Source: Streptomyces wedmorensis (GTDB taxonomy: Bacteria > Actinomycetota > Actinomycetes > Streptomycetales > Streptomycetaceae). From it: DNA of 64,000 bases. The stretch spans positions 1-64,000 of the forward strand of contig NZ_JNWK01000017.1 of the NCBI RefSeq assembly GCF_000716445.1. The letters are read 5' to 3'. The notes beneath the pieces are model-generated. The model saw only the letters and a program-made list of their open reading frames with translations, was not told where the DNA came from and searched no databases. The translations under genes were made by a program, and so were the position numbers. The first letter of the stretch is position 1. The number at the start of each line of letters is the position of its first letter. Below, piece after piece: positions 16,932 through 25,691 of this stretch.

Positions 16932-17699
16932 ATGGCGATGACGAGAACGGCCCGACCGGCGAGGACAGCCGCGGGAGTACGGGCCCCGCTCGCCCTGATC
17001 GGCGTCGGGGCCCTGGCGATGGTCGCGGTGGAGATGCTCAACCCGGAGTACGACCTGGTGAGCGAGACGCTCAGCCGGTACGTGCACGGCACGGCCGGCG
17101 GGCTGCTCCCGGCGGCGCTGCTGGCCGTCGGCGCCGCCTCCGCCGTCCTCGCGGCACGGCTCGGCCCCGGGACCGGCCGGGCGGGCCGGGCCGCGCTCGT
17201 CGTGTGGACGCTCGGCATCCTGGTCGCGGGCCTCTTCCCGGCCGACCCGCCCGGCCACTGGCACCGCCCCTCGCCCTCCGAACTCGTCCACGGCAACGCC
17301 GCGTTCCTCGCCTTCGCCGCCCTCCCGACGGCCGCCGTCCTCCTCCGCCGCCGCATGCCGACGGCCCACAGACCCGGTCTGCGCACCGCCCTGAAGGCCC
17401 TCACCCGGGCCTCGATCACGACCACGACGGTGCTCGCCGTCTTCCTGATCGACGTGATGGACGGCGGCCCCTCCCTCGGCCTCGGCTCCGCCCCGACCCT
17501 CGTCGGCCTCGCCGAACGACTCGTCATCGCCGCCGACTTGGCGTGGCTCGCGCTCGCGCTGGTGGCGGTGGGCGGGGAGGGCAAGGCGGGTACGGCAGGT
17601 ACGGCAGACATGGCAGGTACGGCAGGCGCGGTGGGCCCGTCGGACGCCGTGAACCACCCGGCCGCTCGCGCCGAGGCGGGGCAGGACCGTCATGCATGA
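16932..17699 (+). CDS. DUF998 membrane protein
   Basis: 255 residues with about six hydrophobic segments and the DUF998 pattern LNPEYDLVSETLSRYV and FPADPPGHWH. The C-terminal tail has a degenerate GTAGTAD repeat. Strong GAGGAGGAGG ribosome site. It overlaps the downstream histidine kinase gene by 8 bases, so it probably belongs to the same signalling operon and could be a sensed or regulated membrane partner. Confidence 0.85.
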   Translation: MAMTRTARPARTAAGVRAPLALIGVGALAMVAVEMLNPEYDLVSETLSRYVHGTAGGLLPAALLAVGAASAVLAARLGPGTGRAGRAALVVWTLGILVAGLFPADPPGHWHRPSPSELVHGNAAFLAFAALPTAAVLLRRRMPTAHRPGLRTALKALTRASITTTTVLAVFLIDVMDGGPSLGLGSAPTLVGLAERLVIAADLAWLALALVAVGGEGKAGTAGTADMAGTAGAVGPSDAVNHPAARAEAGQDRHA

Positions 17700-18981
17700 T
17701 CGGCGCATGGACCGACCCGCCACCGCCCTCCCCACCGGCCCCCACGCGGGTCGGTTCGTCGACGGCGCCCTCGCGATCGTCACCGCCGTCGGCGTCCTGG
17801 CGGGCACCGCCCGGTTCGGCGGCAGGCTCGACGAAGCGGGGGCGCTGCCGCTGGCGCTGTGGCTGGGGCTGCTCCTCCTGGGACGGCGGCGGTGGCCGCT
17901 CACCGTGCTGCTCCTCGGCGTGCAGGTCGTCGTCGTGTTCCACACGTCCGGACTGACCGACACCGGGTGGGTGTGGCCGCTCTCCGTCGCGTACGCCACC
18001 CTCGCCGCCGACGACCGGCCCGGCCGCCCGGGCCTCCCCTGGGCGGTGGCGGTCGGCCTGGTGGAACTGGCCTTCGCTGCCACGTGGCTGACCACGGCCG
18101 GCGGTGCCACCAGGCGCGAAGCCCTCGCCTCGCTCGGCGCCGAAGCGCTGTGGCTGGCCGCGCTCCTCGCCGCCGCGACCGCCTACCGGAACCGCCTCCG
18201 CTGGCGCGCCGAACTCGACGAGCGCCTGCTGCGCGCCGCCCGCGAACGCGACCTGGAGGCGGGCCGCCGCATCGCGGAGGCCCGCCTCGACATCGCCCGC
18301 GAACTCCACGACGTCGTCGGCCACACCCTCACCGTCGTCGGACTCCACCTCCGGGTCGCCGCCGAAGCCCTCGACGACTCCCCGCACGAGGCCCGCACCG
18401 CCCTCGCCACCGCCCAGCAGGTCAGGACCGAGGCCGTACGCGACCTCCGCGCCCTGGTCCACGTCCTGCGCGCCCCGGGCGAGGACCCGGTGGAACACCC
18501 CGCAGCGGGCGCCCCCGAGGTGGCCGCCCTCGTCGACCGCATGCGTTCACCGCGTCTCGACATCCGGCTCGCCACCTCCGGCGACCTCACCGCCCTCCCC
18601 GCCCCGGTCTCCCTCGCCGTCCACCGCGTCGTCCAGGAAGCCCTCACCAACACCGCCCGCCACGCGGACGCCTCCCGGGCCGACGTCACCATCCGGTACG
18701 GCGACGGTCACGTGGAGGTGAGCGTCACCGACGACGGCCGCGCGGTCGCACGGGTCGCACGGGTCACCTCGGTCGCTCCGGTCCCCTCGGATGCACCAGA
18801 GACACCAGGGACACCAGAGGCATCAGCCGGGCACGGCATACGCGGCATGGCCGAGCGGGTACGGACCCTCGGCGGCACCTTCTCCGCCGGAACCCGCGAC
18901 ACGCACGAGAAGACGAACCACGAACCGGTCGGCGGATGGCTCGTGCGGGCCCACATCCCTGTGCCAGGCTTCCGGCCATGA
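17692..18981 (+). CDS. Two-component sensor histidine kinase (HisKA_3 type)
   Basis: 429 residues with four to five N-terminal membrane segments, then the dimerisation and phosphoacceptor helix ARELHDVVGHTLTVV with His206. The ATPase domain carries VVQEALTNTARHADA (N box), VTDDGRA and GHGIRGMAERV (G boxes). This NarL-partner kinase class autophosphorylates on His and passes phosphate to the adjacent regulator. A Thr/Ala/Pro insertion (SVAPVPSDAPETPG) splits the ATPase domain. Start at 17692 overlaps DUF998; 17707 is an alternative. Confidence 0.93.
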   Translation: MHDRRMDRPATALPTGPHAGRFVDGALAIVTAVGVLAGTARFGGRLDEAGALPLALWLGLLLLGRRRWPLTVLLLGVQVVVVFHTSGLTDTGWVWPLSVAYATLAADDRPGRPGLPWAVAVGLVELAFAATWLTTAGGATRREALASLGAEALWLAALLAAATAYRNRLRWRAELDERLLRAARERDLEAGRRIAEARLDIARELHDVVGHTLTVVGLHLRVAAEALDDSPHEARTALATAQQVRTEAVRDLRALVHVLRAPGEDPVEHPAAGAPEVAALVDRMRSPRLDIRLATSGDLTALPAPVSLAVHRVVQEALTNTARHADASRADVTIRYGDGHVEVSVTDDGRAVARVARVTSVAPVPSDAPETPGTPEASAGHGIRGMAERVRTLGGTFSAGTRDTHEKTNHEPVGGWLVRAHIPVPGFRP

Positions 18982-19643
18982 CGATCAAGGTGCTCCTCGC
19001 CGACGACCAGGCACTGGTACGGGCCGGATTCGGCAGCCTCCTGGCCCGCGCCGAGGACATCGAGGTCGTCGGCGAGGCGGGCACCGGCGACGAGGCCGTA
19101 CGCGCGGCCCGCGCCCTCCGCCCCGACGTCGTGCTCATGGACATCCGCATGCCGGGGACCGACGGCCTCACCGCCACCCGGACCATCACCGAGGATCCCG
19201 ATCTCGCGGCCTGCCGGGTCATCGTCCTCACGACGTTCGAGACCGACGAGTACGTGTTCTCGGCCCTCCGCGCCGGTGCGAGCGGCTTCCTCACCAAGGA
19301 GACCGAACCCGACGACCTCCGCCAGGCCGTCCGTTCCGTGGCCGCCGGCGACGCGCTGCTCTCACCCGGCGCGACCCGCCGCGTGATCGAGCAGTTCGCT
19401 CACCGTCCCGCCGCCCCCACCGACACGGCCGACCGCCTCTCCGTCCTCACCGCCCGCGAACTGGAGGCCACCCGCCTCATCGCCACCGGCCTCTCCAACG
19501 ACCAGATCGCCGCCCGCCTCTTCATCAGCCCCCTCACCGCCAAGACCCACGTCACCCGCGCCATCGCCAAACTCGGCGTCCGCGACCGCGCCCAACTCGT
19601 CATCCTCGCCTACGAGACCGGCCTGATCCGCGTCGGCGGCTGA
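18978..19643 (+). CDS. LuxR/NarL-family response regulator
   Basis: 221 residues. The receiver domain has Asp9/Asp10, the phosphoacceptor Asp55 (VVLMDIRMPG), TTF and LTKE. The C-terminal LuxR helix-turn-helix is LTARELEATRLIATGLSNDQ with TAKTHVTRAIAKLGVRDR. Start ATG overlaps the kinase stop (ATGA). It is the cognate regulator of that kinase and may bind the twin palindromic sites at 16.8 kb, which is an inference. Confidence 0.94.
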   Translation: MTIKVLLADDQALVRAGFGSLLARAEDIEVVGEAGTGDEAVRAARALRPDVVLMDIRMPGTDGLTATRTITEDPDLAACRVIVLTTFETDEYVFSALRAGASGFLTKETEPDDLRQAVRSVAAGDALLSPGATRRVIEQFAHRPAAPTDTADRLSVLTARELEATRLIATGLSNDQIAARLFISPLTAKTHVTRAIAKLGVRDRAQLVILAYETGLIRVGG

Positions 19644-19668
19644 CACCCCCGGGCTCCGGCACGACGAA

Positions 19669-19692
19669 GGCCCCCGCCACGCGGCAGGGGCC
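19669..19692 (+). terminator. Terminator after the response regulator
   Basis: GGCCCCCGCC and GGCAGGGGCC arms with one mismatch and a 4-base loop, 25 bp after the stop. Confidence 0.6.
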
Positions 19693-19884
19693 GGGACGTC
19701 GCCGGAGAGGTCAGATCGCGTACGAGCGGGTATCTGTGGGAGGCCGCGGTGGGGCAGTGCTGGACGGCGAGTCCGGAGGAGCGGGCGAGTCTGACGCCGC
19801 GAGGGGCGGTGCGGATCATCAGTACGTCGGCGGCGCCCGGGCGGCGGTCCTCCTGACCGCTGCGCGCGTCCGACGGGCCCGGCG

Positions 19885-20820
19885 TCAGGCTTCCGGCCGG
19901 GCCTCGCCCGCCTGCTGGTCCTTCCGGCCCGCCAGGGCCTCGGCGGCGGCCGTCGCCACGACGTCGGCGACGGTGGAGAGCGCGGGCGAGTCGAGCTTCC
20001 ACTGCTGCCAGTACAGCGGTACGTCCATGGGGCGCGTGGGTGCCAGTTCGACCAGCCGGCCGGAGCGCAGGAGGGGGGTGGCCTGGGGTTCGGGTACGAG
20101 GCCCCAGCCGAGGCCGAAGGCGACGGCGTCGCGGAAGCCGTCGGAGGTGGGGACGAGGTGGCGGATGCGGGAGGCGTCGGAACGGCCGCGGGTGAGGGAG
20201 CGTACGAAGGTGTCCTGGAGGCGGTCGCGGCGGTCGAAGACGACGGTGGGGGCGTCGCACAGGTCGTCCGGGAGGGAGCCCGTGAGGTGGGCGGCGGCGA
20301 AGTCGGGCGAGGCCACGGCCAGGTAGCGGGCGAAGCCGAGCAGTCGTACGGTGCAGCCGGCCACCGGGTCGGGCGACGAGGTGACGGCGGCCATCACCTG
20401 GCCCTCGCGCAGCAGGGCCGTGGTGTGGGACTCGTCCTCCCGGTAGAGCTCGAAGCAGATCGGCGGGTCCTGGGGGACGCGGGTGAGGGCGGGCAGGAAC
20501 CAGGTGGCCAGGGAGTCCGCGTTGACCGCGACGGGGATCCGGACCGGGCCCTGTTCGGCGGCCAGGCCGAGTTCGGCGCTGGCGTCGCGTTCCAGCCGCG
20601 CCAGCTGGCGGGCGAACCGTACGACCACCTCGCCGGACTCGGTGGGACGCACCGGCTTGGTGCGCATCAGCAGCACCCGGCCCGTGCGCTGCTCCAGGGC
20701 CTTGACGCGCTGGCTGACGGCGGAGGGGGTCACGTGCAGGGCGGCGGCCGCGGCGTCGAAGGTGCCCTCGTCGACGACCGCGAGCAGGGTCCGGACCTGG
20801 TCCAGGGGAAGCTCATCCAT
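19885..20820 (-). CDS. LysR-type regulator, ArgP/LysG family
   Basis: 311 residues. N-terminal LysR helix-turn-helix: LDQVRTLLAVVDEGTFDAAA, TPSAVSQRVKALEQRTGR. The rest is a substrate-binding effector domain of the ArgP/LysG subfamily. It is divergent from a LysE/ArgO-type exporter, the classic lysG-lysE arrangement, in which the regulator activates export when basic amino acids accumulate. The intergenic region has an imperfect inverted AAGTA-N10-TACTT that could be the regulator box. Confidence 0.92.
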   Translation of the reverse strand: MDELPLDQVRTLLAVVDEGTFDAAAAALHVTPSAVSQRVKALEQRTGRVLLMRTKPVRPTESGEVVVRFARQLARLERDASAELGLAAEQGPVRIPVAVNADSLATWFLPALTRVPQDPPICFELYREDESHTTALLREGQVMAAVTSSPDPVAGCTVRLLGFARYLAVASPDFAAAHLTGSLPDDLCDAPTVVFDRRDRLQDTFVRSLTRGRSDASRIRHLVPTSDGFRDAVAFGLGWGLVPEPQATPLLRSGRLVELAPTRPMDVPLYWQQWKLDSPALSTVADVVATAAAEALAGRKDQQAGEARPEA

Positions 20821-20889
20821 AAGTATGGCTAAGGGTACTTAAGAATCTTTAGCTGTACTCATCCGGCGGGGAATCCTACGGTCGAGGTC

Positions 20890-21513
20890 ATGACCAGCAG
20901 CCTTCTCGCCGCCGTCCTCGCCGGATTCGGCACGGGACTCTCCCTCATCGTGGCCATCGGCGCCCAGAACGCCTTCGTCCTGCGCCAGGGCGCCCGCGGC
21001 CACGCCGTCCTCGCGGTCGTGGCGATCTGCGCGGTGTCGGACGCGGTGCTCATCGCGCTCGGCGTGGCGGGCGTGGGCGCGGTCGTCACGGCGTGGCCGG
21101 CCGCCCTGACCGCGGTGGGCCTGGCGGGCGGCGCGTTCCTGCTCGCCTACGGCTTCCTCGCCGCCCGCCGCGTCCTGCGTCCCGACCCGTCCGCCGCCCT
21201 GACGGCGGCCGGCCCGGACGCCGCCTCGGCCCGCCGGGTCGTCCTCACCGCCCTGGCGATGACCTGGCTGAACCCCCACGTCTACCTGGACACCGTCCTC
21301 CTCCTCGGCTCGCTCGCCTCCGACCGCGGCGACCTCCGCTGGGCCTTCGGCATCGGCGCCGCCCTCGCCAGCCTCACCTGGTTCTTCGCCCTCGGCTTCG
21401 GCGCCCGCCTCCTCAGCGGCGTCCTTTCCCGCCCGAAGGCCTGGCGCGTCCTGGACGGCCTCGTCGCGGCGACCATGCTCGCCATGGGCGGCATGCTGCT
21501 CGCCGGGGTCTGA
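20890..21513 (+). CDS. LysE/ArgO-family amino acid exporter
   Basis: 207 residues, about six membrane segments. The N-terminal signature GFGTGLSLIVAIGAQNAFVLRQG is that of LysE/ArgO, with WLNPHVYLDTVLLLGSLA in the middle. It should export lysine or arginine. Divergent from its ArgP/LysG regulator. TACGGT 8 bases before the ATG suggests a leaderless transcript. Confidence 0.94.
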   Translation: MTSSLLAAVLAGFGTGLSLIVAIGAQNAFVLRQGARGHAVLAVVAICAVSDAVLIALGVAGVGAVVTAWPAALTAVGLAGGAFLLAYGFLAARRVLRPDPSAALTAAGPDAASARRVVLTALAMTWLNPHVYLDTVLLLGSLASDRGDLRWAFGIGAALASLTWFFALGFGARLLSGVLSRPKAWRVLDGLVAATMLAMGGMLLAGV

Positions 21514-21515
21514 GG

Positions 21516-21588
21516 GGTGTCCTGCCGATCAGGCCGGGGCCGCGACGCCCGGCGCCGCTCCCTGATCCGGCCTGATCGACAAGACACC
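21516..21588. terminator. Long imperfect bidirectional hairpin
   Basis: GGTGTCCTGCCGATCAGGCC pairs imperfectly with the inverted copy ending at 21588 (GGCCTGATCGACAAGACACC), with a GC-rich middle. It fills the whole gap between two convergent genes. Confidence 0.65.
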
Positions 21589-21590
21589 GC

Positions 21591-22490
21591 CTAGCCCGCG
21601 TGGCCCGTCGGGTGGAAGTTGATGCGTTCTCGTTCGACGGGGAAGCCGGCCCTGGCGAAGTTCGCCGCCATCGGGAAGTTCCCCTGGTCGGTCGCTCCGC
21701 TGATGAACTCCGCGCCCTGCTCGACGAGGAAATGGGTGCACTCCGCGAGGAGGTCGTAGGCGTAGCCGCGGCCGCGCTGCTCCGGGACGACCCCGATGAA
21801 GCCGACGGTCGGCCCGGAGGGGTTGTGGGCGGGGATGTGGATGCCCGCCAGGTCGCCCTCCGGCGTGCGCGCGACCTGCCACCACTCCCGAGGGGAGGGG
21901 CACCAGTGGAAGAAGTCGAGCTCCTCCTGGGCGGCCCGGTCGAGGCCGCCCTCCTCGATCGCCCTCAACGCGTGGGCGTCCAGGGTGACGGAGTGGATGC
22001 GGCGCAACGCGTCGAAGAACACGGCGTCGTCGGGTTCGGCGCCGAACCGCAGGCGTCCCGGTCGCTCGGGCAGACCGCCCTCCGGGGTCCAGCGGTACAG
22101 GAAGCGCTCCACCAGGGGCTCGTACCCCGCGGCTCGCGCGGCGGCGAAGCGCGCCTCGCCGGCGGCGAGCAGTTCGGGCTCCTCCCGCCAACCGCCGGGC
22201 AGGTTGATCTCCAGCTCGACCCGCCAGGGAGCGGAGCGCAGGAGTTCGGCCCCCGCCTCCTCCTCGCCCTCGGCCACGTCGAACCAGTTGATGTTCACGG
22301 GCTCCGAGTCGTCGGGCCCGCCCCACCACGCGCCCCGCGCGACGACCTCGCCGTCGCGCAGCGCCACGCGCTTCCACTCGGGGCGGAACCGGGTACGCCG
22401 ATGACCCTCACGGGCGCCCAGCGGGTCGGGGAGTGCGTCGAAGAGATGAGCGTCGCTCGCGGAAAGCGTGCGAATGACCAGATCGGTCAT
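21591..22490 (-). CDS. GNAT-family N-acetyltransferase
   Basis: 299 residues. The C-terminal GNAT core is clear: TVGFIGVVPEQRGRGYAYDL (acetyl-CoA binding R/Q-x-x-G-x-G/A), then ATDQGNFPMAANFARAGF. The N-terminal half (residues 1-170) looks like a degenerate second GNAT-like domain. The substrate is unknown. GGAGGAA precedes the ATG. A 20-codon ORF with a strong ribosome site lies 39 bp upstream. Confidence 0.88.
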   Translation of the reverse strand: MTDLVIRTLSASDAHLFDALPDPLGAREGHRRTRFRPEWKRVALRDGEVVARGAWWGGPDDSEPVNINWFDVAEGEEEAGAELLRSAPWRVELEINLPGGWREEPELLAAGEARFAAARAAGYEPLVERFLYRWTPEGGLPERPGRLRFGAEPDDAVFFDALRRIHSVTLDAHALRAIEEGGLDRAAQEELDFFHWCPSPREWWQVARTPEGDLAGIHIPAHNPSGPTVGFIGVVPEQRGRGYAYDLLAECTHFLVEQGAEFISGATDQGNFPMAANFARAGFPVERERINFHPTGHAG

Positions 22491-22529
22491 GGATTCCTCC
22501 GGGATACAAGCTGCTTGGAGCGCTCCCGG

Positions 22530-22592
22530 TCAGAAATGACGAACCGCGCCGGGACAGGAGAAGAGGGAGCGCTGGATGAACGTGAACTGCAC
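22530..22592 (-). CDS. 20-residue leader peptide upstream of the GNAT gene
   Basis: VQFTFIQRSLFSCPGAVRHF from GTG at 22592. GGAAGGAGG stands about 8 bases upstream, a better ribosome site than most annotated genes here. It is followed by a GGAGCGCTCC palindrome and then the GNAT start. Its position suggests attenuation or coupling; function is unknown. Confidence 0.4.
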   Translation of the reverse strand: MQFTFIQRSLFSCPGAVRHF

Positions 22593-22821
22593 GGCACTCG
22601 CCTCCTTCCGTCAACTCAGGGCGTGAAGGCACACGTTACGCGATCTTCCGCCGGTCCGCCTCCGAATATCCGCCCGCTCGAAGAAAGCCACACGCGGGCT
22701 GCAGGCGGACTGCAAGCGGTCGCCGGGCTGCCGCACCGCACAGGACCTGATCACTCGTACGGGGGGTCTTGTGCCGGTGTGTCGGCCTGGACACGGTTCG
22801 CCCGGTACGTTCACGCAAAAC

Positions 22822-22858
22822 GGCCCCCGGCGATGACTCGGAACCATCGGCGGGGGCC
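22822..22858 (+). terminator. Hairpin in the 5' region of the HTH gene
   Basis: GGCCCCCGGCGATG pairs with CATCGGCGGGGGCC (one mismatched pair) around a 9-base loop, 29 bp before the GTG start at 22887 and preceded by AAAAC. It may be a terminator for upstream transcription or an attenuator. Confidence 0.5.
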
Positions 22859-22886
22859 TGAACCACTCATGGAATAAGAGTCCACT

Positions 22887-24134
22887 GTGATCTACCGGCA
22901 CTTTAGCCCGCCCCCACGCGCCTTCACCCAGTTCTCGCACGACATCATCCGGCACCCCCGGCTGAGCTCCGACGCCGTACGGCTCCTGACCTGGCAGCTT
23001 TCCCTCCCCCAAGGCGCACGCGAATCGTTGTCGCGAACCGCCGAACGTGCCCGGATCGGGGCATGCGCGTTCGTACGTGCGAAGCGGCAGTTGAAGGAAG
23101 AGGGCTTCGTGCACGAGCGACGCGTTCAGGGCGCCGGCGGCCATTGGGTGACCCAACAACTCGTCTCCAACACCCCGTTGACCCCCGCCGAGGCCGCGAA
23201 GGTACTCGGCCGCACGCCGCTGCCACCGACCTCGGCGGAACGCGTATCACCGCAGGTCGTACCGGGTCGCGGGAATCCGGTCGCCGGTGAGCCGACGGCC
23301 GGTCAGCCGACGGCCGGTGAGCCGACGACCCCGTCGACCGGCGGTCATCCGAAGAAAGACCCGGGGGAAGACACCTCCTACCTTCCGGGAGGGGCGAGGG
23401 GTGGAGGGTCGGCCGGGCCAACGGCCGAGCCGGAGCCCGGGCGTGAGGCGGAGCCCGGGCGTGAGGCGGAGCCCGGGCCTGTACCTTCGCCCGCACCCGA
23501 CTCCGAGCCCGCACCCGACTCCGAGCCCGCACCCGCACCCGACTCCGAGCCCGCGCCCTTGCCCGACGCCGAGCCCGCTCCCGCTCCCTCGCCCTCGCCC
23601 TCGCCCGACAGTCCCTGTCTGGAGGCCGCCCGCGCGCTCGTCGGCGTACTGCATCTCCTCTCCCCCGCCCTCAGGGCCATCCCGCCCGGCATGCGGGACG
23701 AGTTGGCGGGGCTGGCGGCGCGGTGGCTGGAGGCCGGGTACACGTCGGGGGAGGTGCACGAGCATGTGCTCCGGGGGATGCCGGGGGCGGGAACGCCCGT
23801 ACACCGGCCCGGGGGGCTGGTGCGGTACCTGCTGAGGGAGGTGCCGCCGAGGACCCTGGCGCCTGAGCCCGCGCCCTCGGCCGAGCCGGCGACGGCCGCG
23901 ACGGCGTGGTCGGGCGGATCGGCTGGACCCGGCGGACCCGGCGGATCGGGCGGATCAGCGGGATCGGCCGGAGCGGGTGCATCCGACGGGCGGCGTCTGT
24001 CGGCGCGGCTGGAGGGGGCGCGGGAGTGCGAGGGCGGGGCGCATACGCAGCCGATGCTGTTCCGGGGAGCCGAAGGGGAGACGTTGTGCGGGGAGTGCAG
24101 GCGGAACGGCCTCCTCCCTGTACCTCCTCGGTAA
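22887..24134 (+). CDS. Helix-turn-helix protein with Pro/Glu repeat linker
   Basis: 415 residues. Residues 1-95 form a winged-helix-like domain (FSHDIIRHPRLSSDAVRLLT, RIGACAFVRAKRQLKEEGFV) seen in many Streptomyces replication-initiator-like or regulatory proteins. A disordered middle has PTAGEPTAGQ, REAEPG and PAPDSEPAP repeats. The C-terminal part has a short helical domain (ARALVGVLHLL, LAARWLEAGYTSGEVHEHVL) and a CxxC-like end (HTQPMLFRG, LCGECR). GTG start with a weak ribosome site. Exact role unknown. Confidence 0.82.
   Translation: MIYRHFSPPPRAFTQFSHDIIRHPRLSSDAVRLLTWQLSLPQGARESLSRTAERARIGACAFVRAKRQLKEEGFVHERRVQGAGGHWVTQQLVSNTPLTPAEAAKVLGRTPLPPTSAERVSPQVVPGRGNPVAGEPTAGQPTAGEPTTPSTGGHPKKDPGEDTSYLPGGARGGGSAGPTAEPEPGREAEPGREAEPGPVPSPAPDSEPAPDSEPAPAPDSEPAPLPDAEPAPAPSPSPSPDSPCLEAARALVGVLHLLSPALRAIPPGMRDELAGLAARWLEAGYTSGEVHEHVLRGMPGAGTPVHRPGGLVRYLLREVPPRTLAPEPAPSAEPATAATAWSGGSAGPGGPGGSGGSAGSAGAGASDGRRLSARLEGARECEGGAHTQPMLFRGAEGETLCGECRRNGLLPVPPR
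23430..23615 (+). repeat. Pro/Ser/Glu-coding tandem repeats
   Basis: Degenerate repeats (GGAGCCCGGGCGTGAGGC- and GCACCCGACTCCGAGCCC-type units) encode the disordered linker of the HTH protein. Confidence 0.75.
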
Positions 24135-24182
24135 CAGAAGGGCTCCGCAGGCTTTTCGGGAGCGGGCGTGGAGCACACTCTG

Positions 24183-24212
24183 CTCGCCAGGACCAGTCTC
24201 GCCAGGACCAGT
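24183..24212 (+). repeat. Two tandem 15-bp repeats
   Basis: CTCGCCAGGACCAGT occurs twice head to tail, 40 bp before the DUF4232 gene. It could be a regulator site or simple duplication. Confidence 0.6.
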
Positions 24213-24252
24213 AGAGAAACGGCCGCGTACGGCCGAACACGGGGGAAACACC

Positions 24253-25002
24253 ATGAGGACTTCGGTCAGTCCGCCCACGCGCGGGAACTCCAGGGGATGG
24301 CGGCCCTACGCCGCCGGGGCCGCCGTCGTCGCGGCGCTGCTGACGTCGACGGCCTGCCAGGGGTCGGACGACGGCTCGGACCAGGGGAAGGGCTCGGGCG
24401 GGCCGAGCGCGACGAGCCCGTCGACGCCGGGCGCCACGACGTCGGCGCCCCCGAGCCGGACCGCCTCGCCGAGTGCGGGCACGCCGACCGAGACCGCCCC
24501 GCCGAAGGCCGGGGCGACGAAGGACGGCAACGGAAACGGCGGCGGCCGCACCGCCATCCCCACCTGCACGCAGGAACAGCTCGCCGTCTCCTCCGAACTG
24601 GAGCCCCCGGACAGCAAGCAGCCGAGGCACCTGCTCCTCACCGTCCAGAACGTCAGCGAGAAGAAGTGCAACCTCTTCCGCTACCCCCGCGTACGGATCG
24701 GCGCCGATTCCCAGGCCGACACCCCCGTCATCAAGGACACCGACCCCGACCCGGGCAAGCCCGTCATCCTCGATCCCGGCCACGAGGGCTACGCCGCCCT
24801 GCTCGTCGCCGGCGGCGCCCGCGACGAGTACGAGGCCACCAGCATCACCATCTCCCTCCAGGGCGCCAAGATCGACACCTACGCCGGCTCCCCCATCGAC
24901 GTCCCCCTGCCCGTCGCCAAGCTCTACGCCGACGACGGCCAGCTCGTCACCTACTGGACCACCGCCTCCGGCTTCGCCCTCCGCGCCATCATGTCCAAGT
25001 AG
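24253..25002 (+). CDS. DUF4232-family secreted lipoprotein
   Basis: 249 residues. Signal peptide with a lipobox-like TSTAC, so the mature protein probably begins at that Cys. A Ser/Thr/Pro-rich linker leads to a DUF4232 domain (LLLTVQNVSEKKCNLFRYPR, GYAALLVAG, DVPLPVAKLYADDGQL). Such proteins are abundant cell-surface lipoproteins in Streptomyces with unknown function. GGGGGAAAC precedes the ATG. Confidence 0.85.
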   Translation: MRTSVSPPTRGNSRGWRPYAAGAAVVAALLTSTACQGSDDGSDQGKGSGGPSATSPSTPGATTSAPPSRTASPSAGTPTETAPPKAGATKDGNGNGGGRTAIPTCTQEQLAVSSELEPPDSKQPRHLLLTVQNVSEKKCNLFRYPRVRIGADSQADTPVIKDTDPDPGKPVILDPGHEGYAALLVAGGARDEYEATSITISLQGAKIDTYAGSPIDVPLPVAKLYADDGQLVTYWTTASGFALRAIMSK

Positions 25003-25114
25003 CCCTCGCCACCCCCGCCGCCCACCGTCCGTGAACACCTGCGGCCGGCCCGGCGGTTGGGAGAAACTTCCGAGTGGGGCGTCCACACCGGCCGCCCCCT
25101 GACGAAGGGGACCC

Positions 25115-25690
25115 ATGGGCAACGGAATCTCGCTGGCCGAAGCACTCCGAGAGCTGCGACAGGAGCTGTACGCGGCCCAGGCCGACGGGGCCCACCAACA
25201 ATTCCAGTTCGAAGTCCAGCAAGCGGAACTCACCCTCGAAGTCGAGTTCCGCCGCGACGGCAACGGCAAGGTCAAGGTCGACGTCGGCGCCTTCGGCGCC
25301 AAGGTCGGCGGCGAAGGCGGCGGCAGCCTCGGCAGCACCCACCGCCAGACCCTCACCCTCACGCTTGAGGTGCACGACGAAGCGACGGGCGGCGCGCGCG
25401 CCAGGATCCGTCGCCAAGACGGCGGCCTCGGACCGAACCCTGCCGGCGGGGCCGGCGGGGCAAGCGGCGCGGCGGGCGGCAGGGCGGAGGACGAGCCCGA
25501 GGACGGCTCGAACGAGGGCACGGAGGGCGGCACGGGCCAGCGGCCGGAGGGCAACTCGCAGGACGGCACGGGCCGGGGGCCGGAGAGCAACTCGCAGGAC
25601 GGCACGGGCCGGGGCACGAACAGCGGCTCGGACGGCTCCGACTCCGATACCTCCCGCGAGGAGGCCCGGCGGCGGCCCTGGGAGGACTGA
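25115..25690 (+). CDS. Trypco2 (trypsin-co-occurring) domain protein
   Basis: 191 residues. The first 95 form the Trypco2 domain: ISLAEALRELRQELYAAQ followed by strands FQFEVQQAELTLEVEFRRD, GKVKVDVGAF and TLTLTLEVHDEAT. The rest is a low-complexity Gly/Glu/Asp tail with NSQDGTGRG repeats. This domain was named for its genomic link to trypsin-like proteases in predicted NTP-dependent conflict systems. The next gene is exactly such a protease-NTPase, one base after this stop, so the two form an operon and probably a complex. AGGGG precedes the ATG. Confidence 0.85.
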   Translation: MGNGISLAEALRELRQELYAAQADGAHQQFQFEVQQAELTLEVEFRRDGNGKVKVDVGAFGAKVGGEGGGSLGSTHRQTLTLTLEVHDEATGGARARIRRQDGGLGPNPAGGAGGASGAAGGRAEDEPEDGSNEGTEGGTGQRPEGNSQDGTGRGPESNSQDGTGRGTNSGSDGSDSDTSREEARRRPWED

Positions 25691-25691
25691 G

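Larger units (their letters stand above)
22491..22886. other. 396-bp intergenic region between divergent genes
   Basis: Holds the 20-codon ORF at 22530-22592 (minus), a self-complementary GGAGCGCTCC at about 22516-22525, and a hairpin at 22822-22858 just before the HTH gene. No longer gene is supported. Confidence 0.6.

Noticed and set aside
19693..19884. Possible small gene between the response regulator and the LysR gene
   Set aside because: Short frames on either strand lack a ribosome site, consistent third-position GC and any motif.
25074..25691. In-frame upstream extension of the trypsin-NB-ARC protein
   Set aside because: It would overlap the whole Trypco2 gene in another frame; GTG 25692 has a ribosome site and begins the protease domain.
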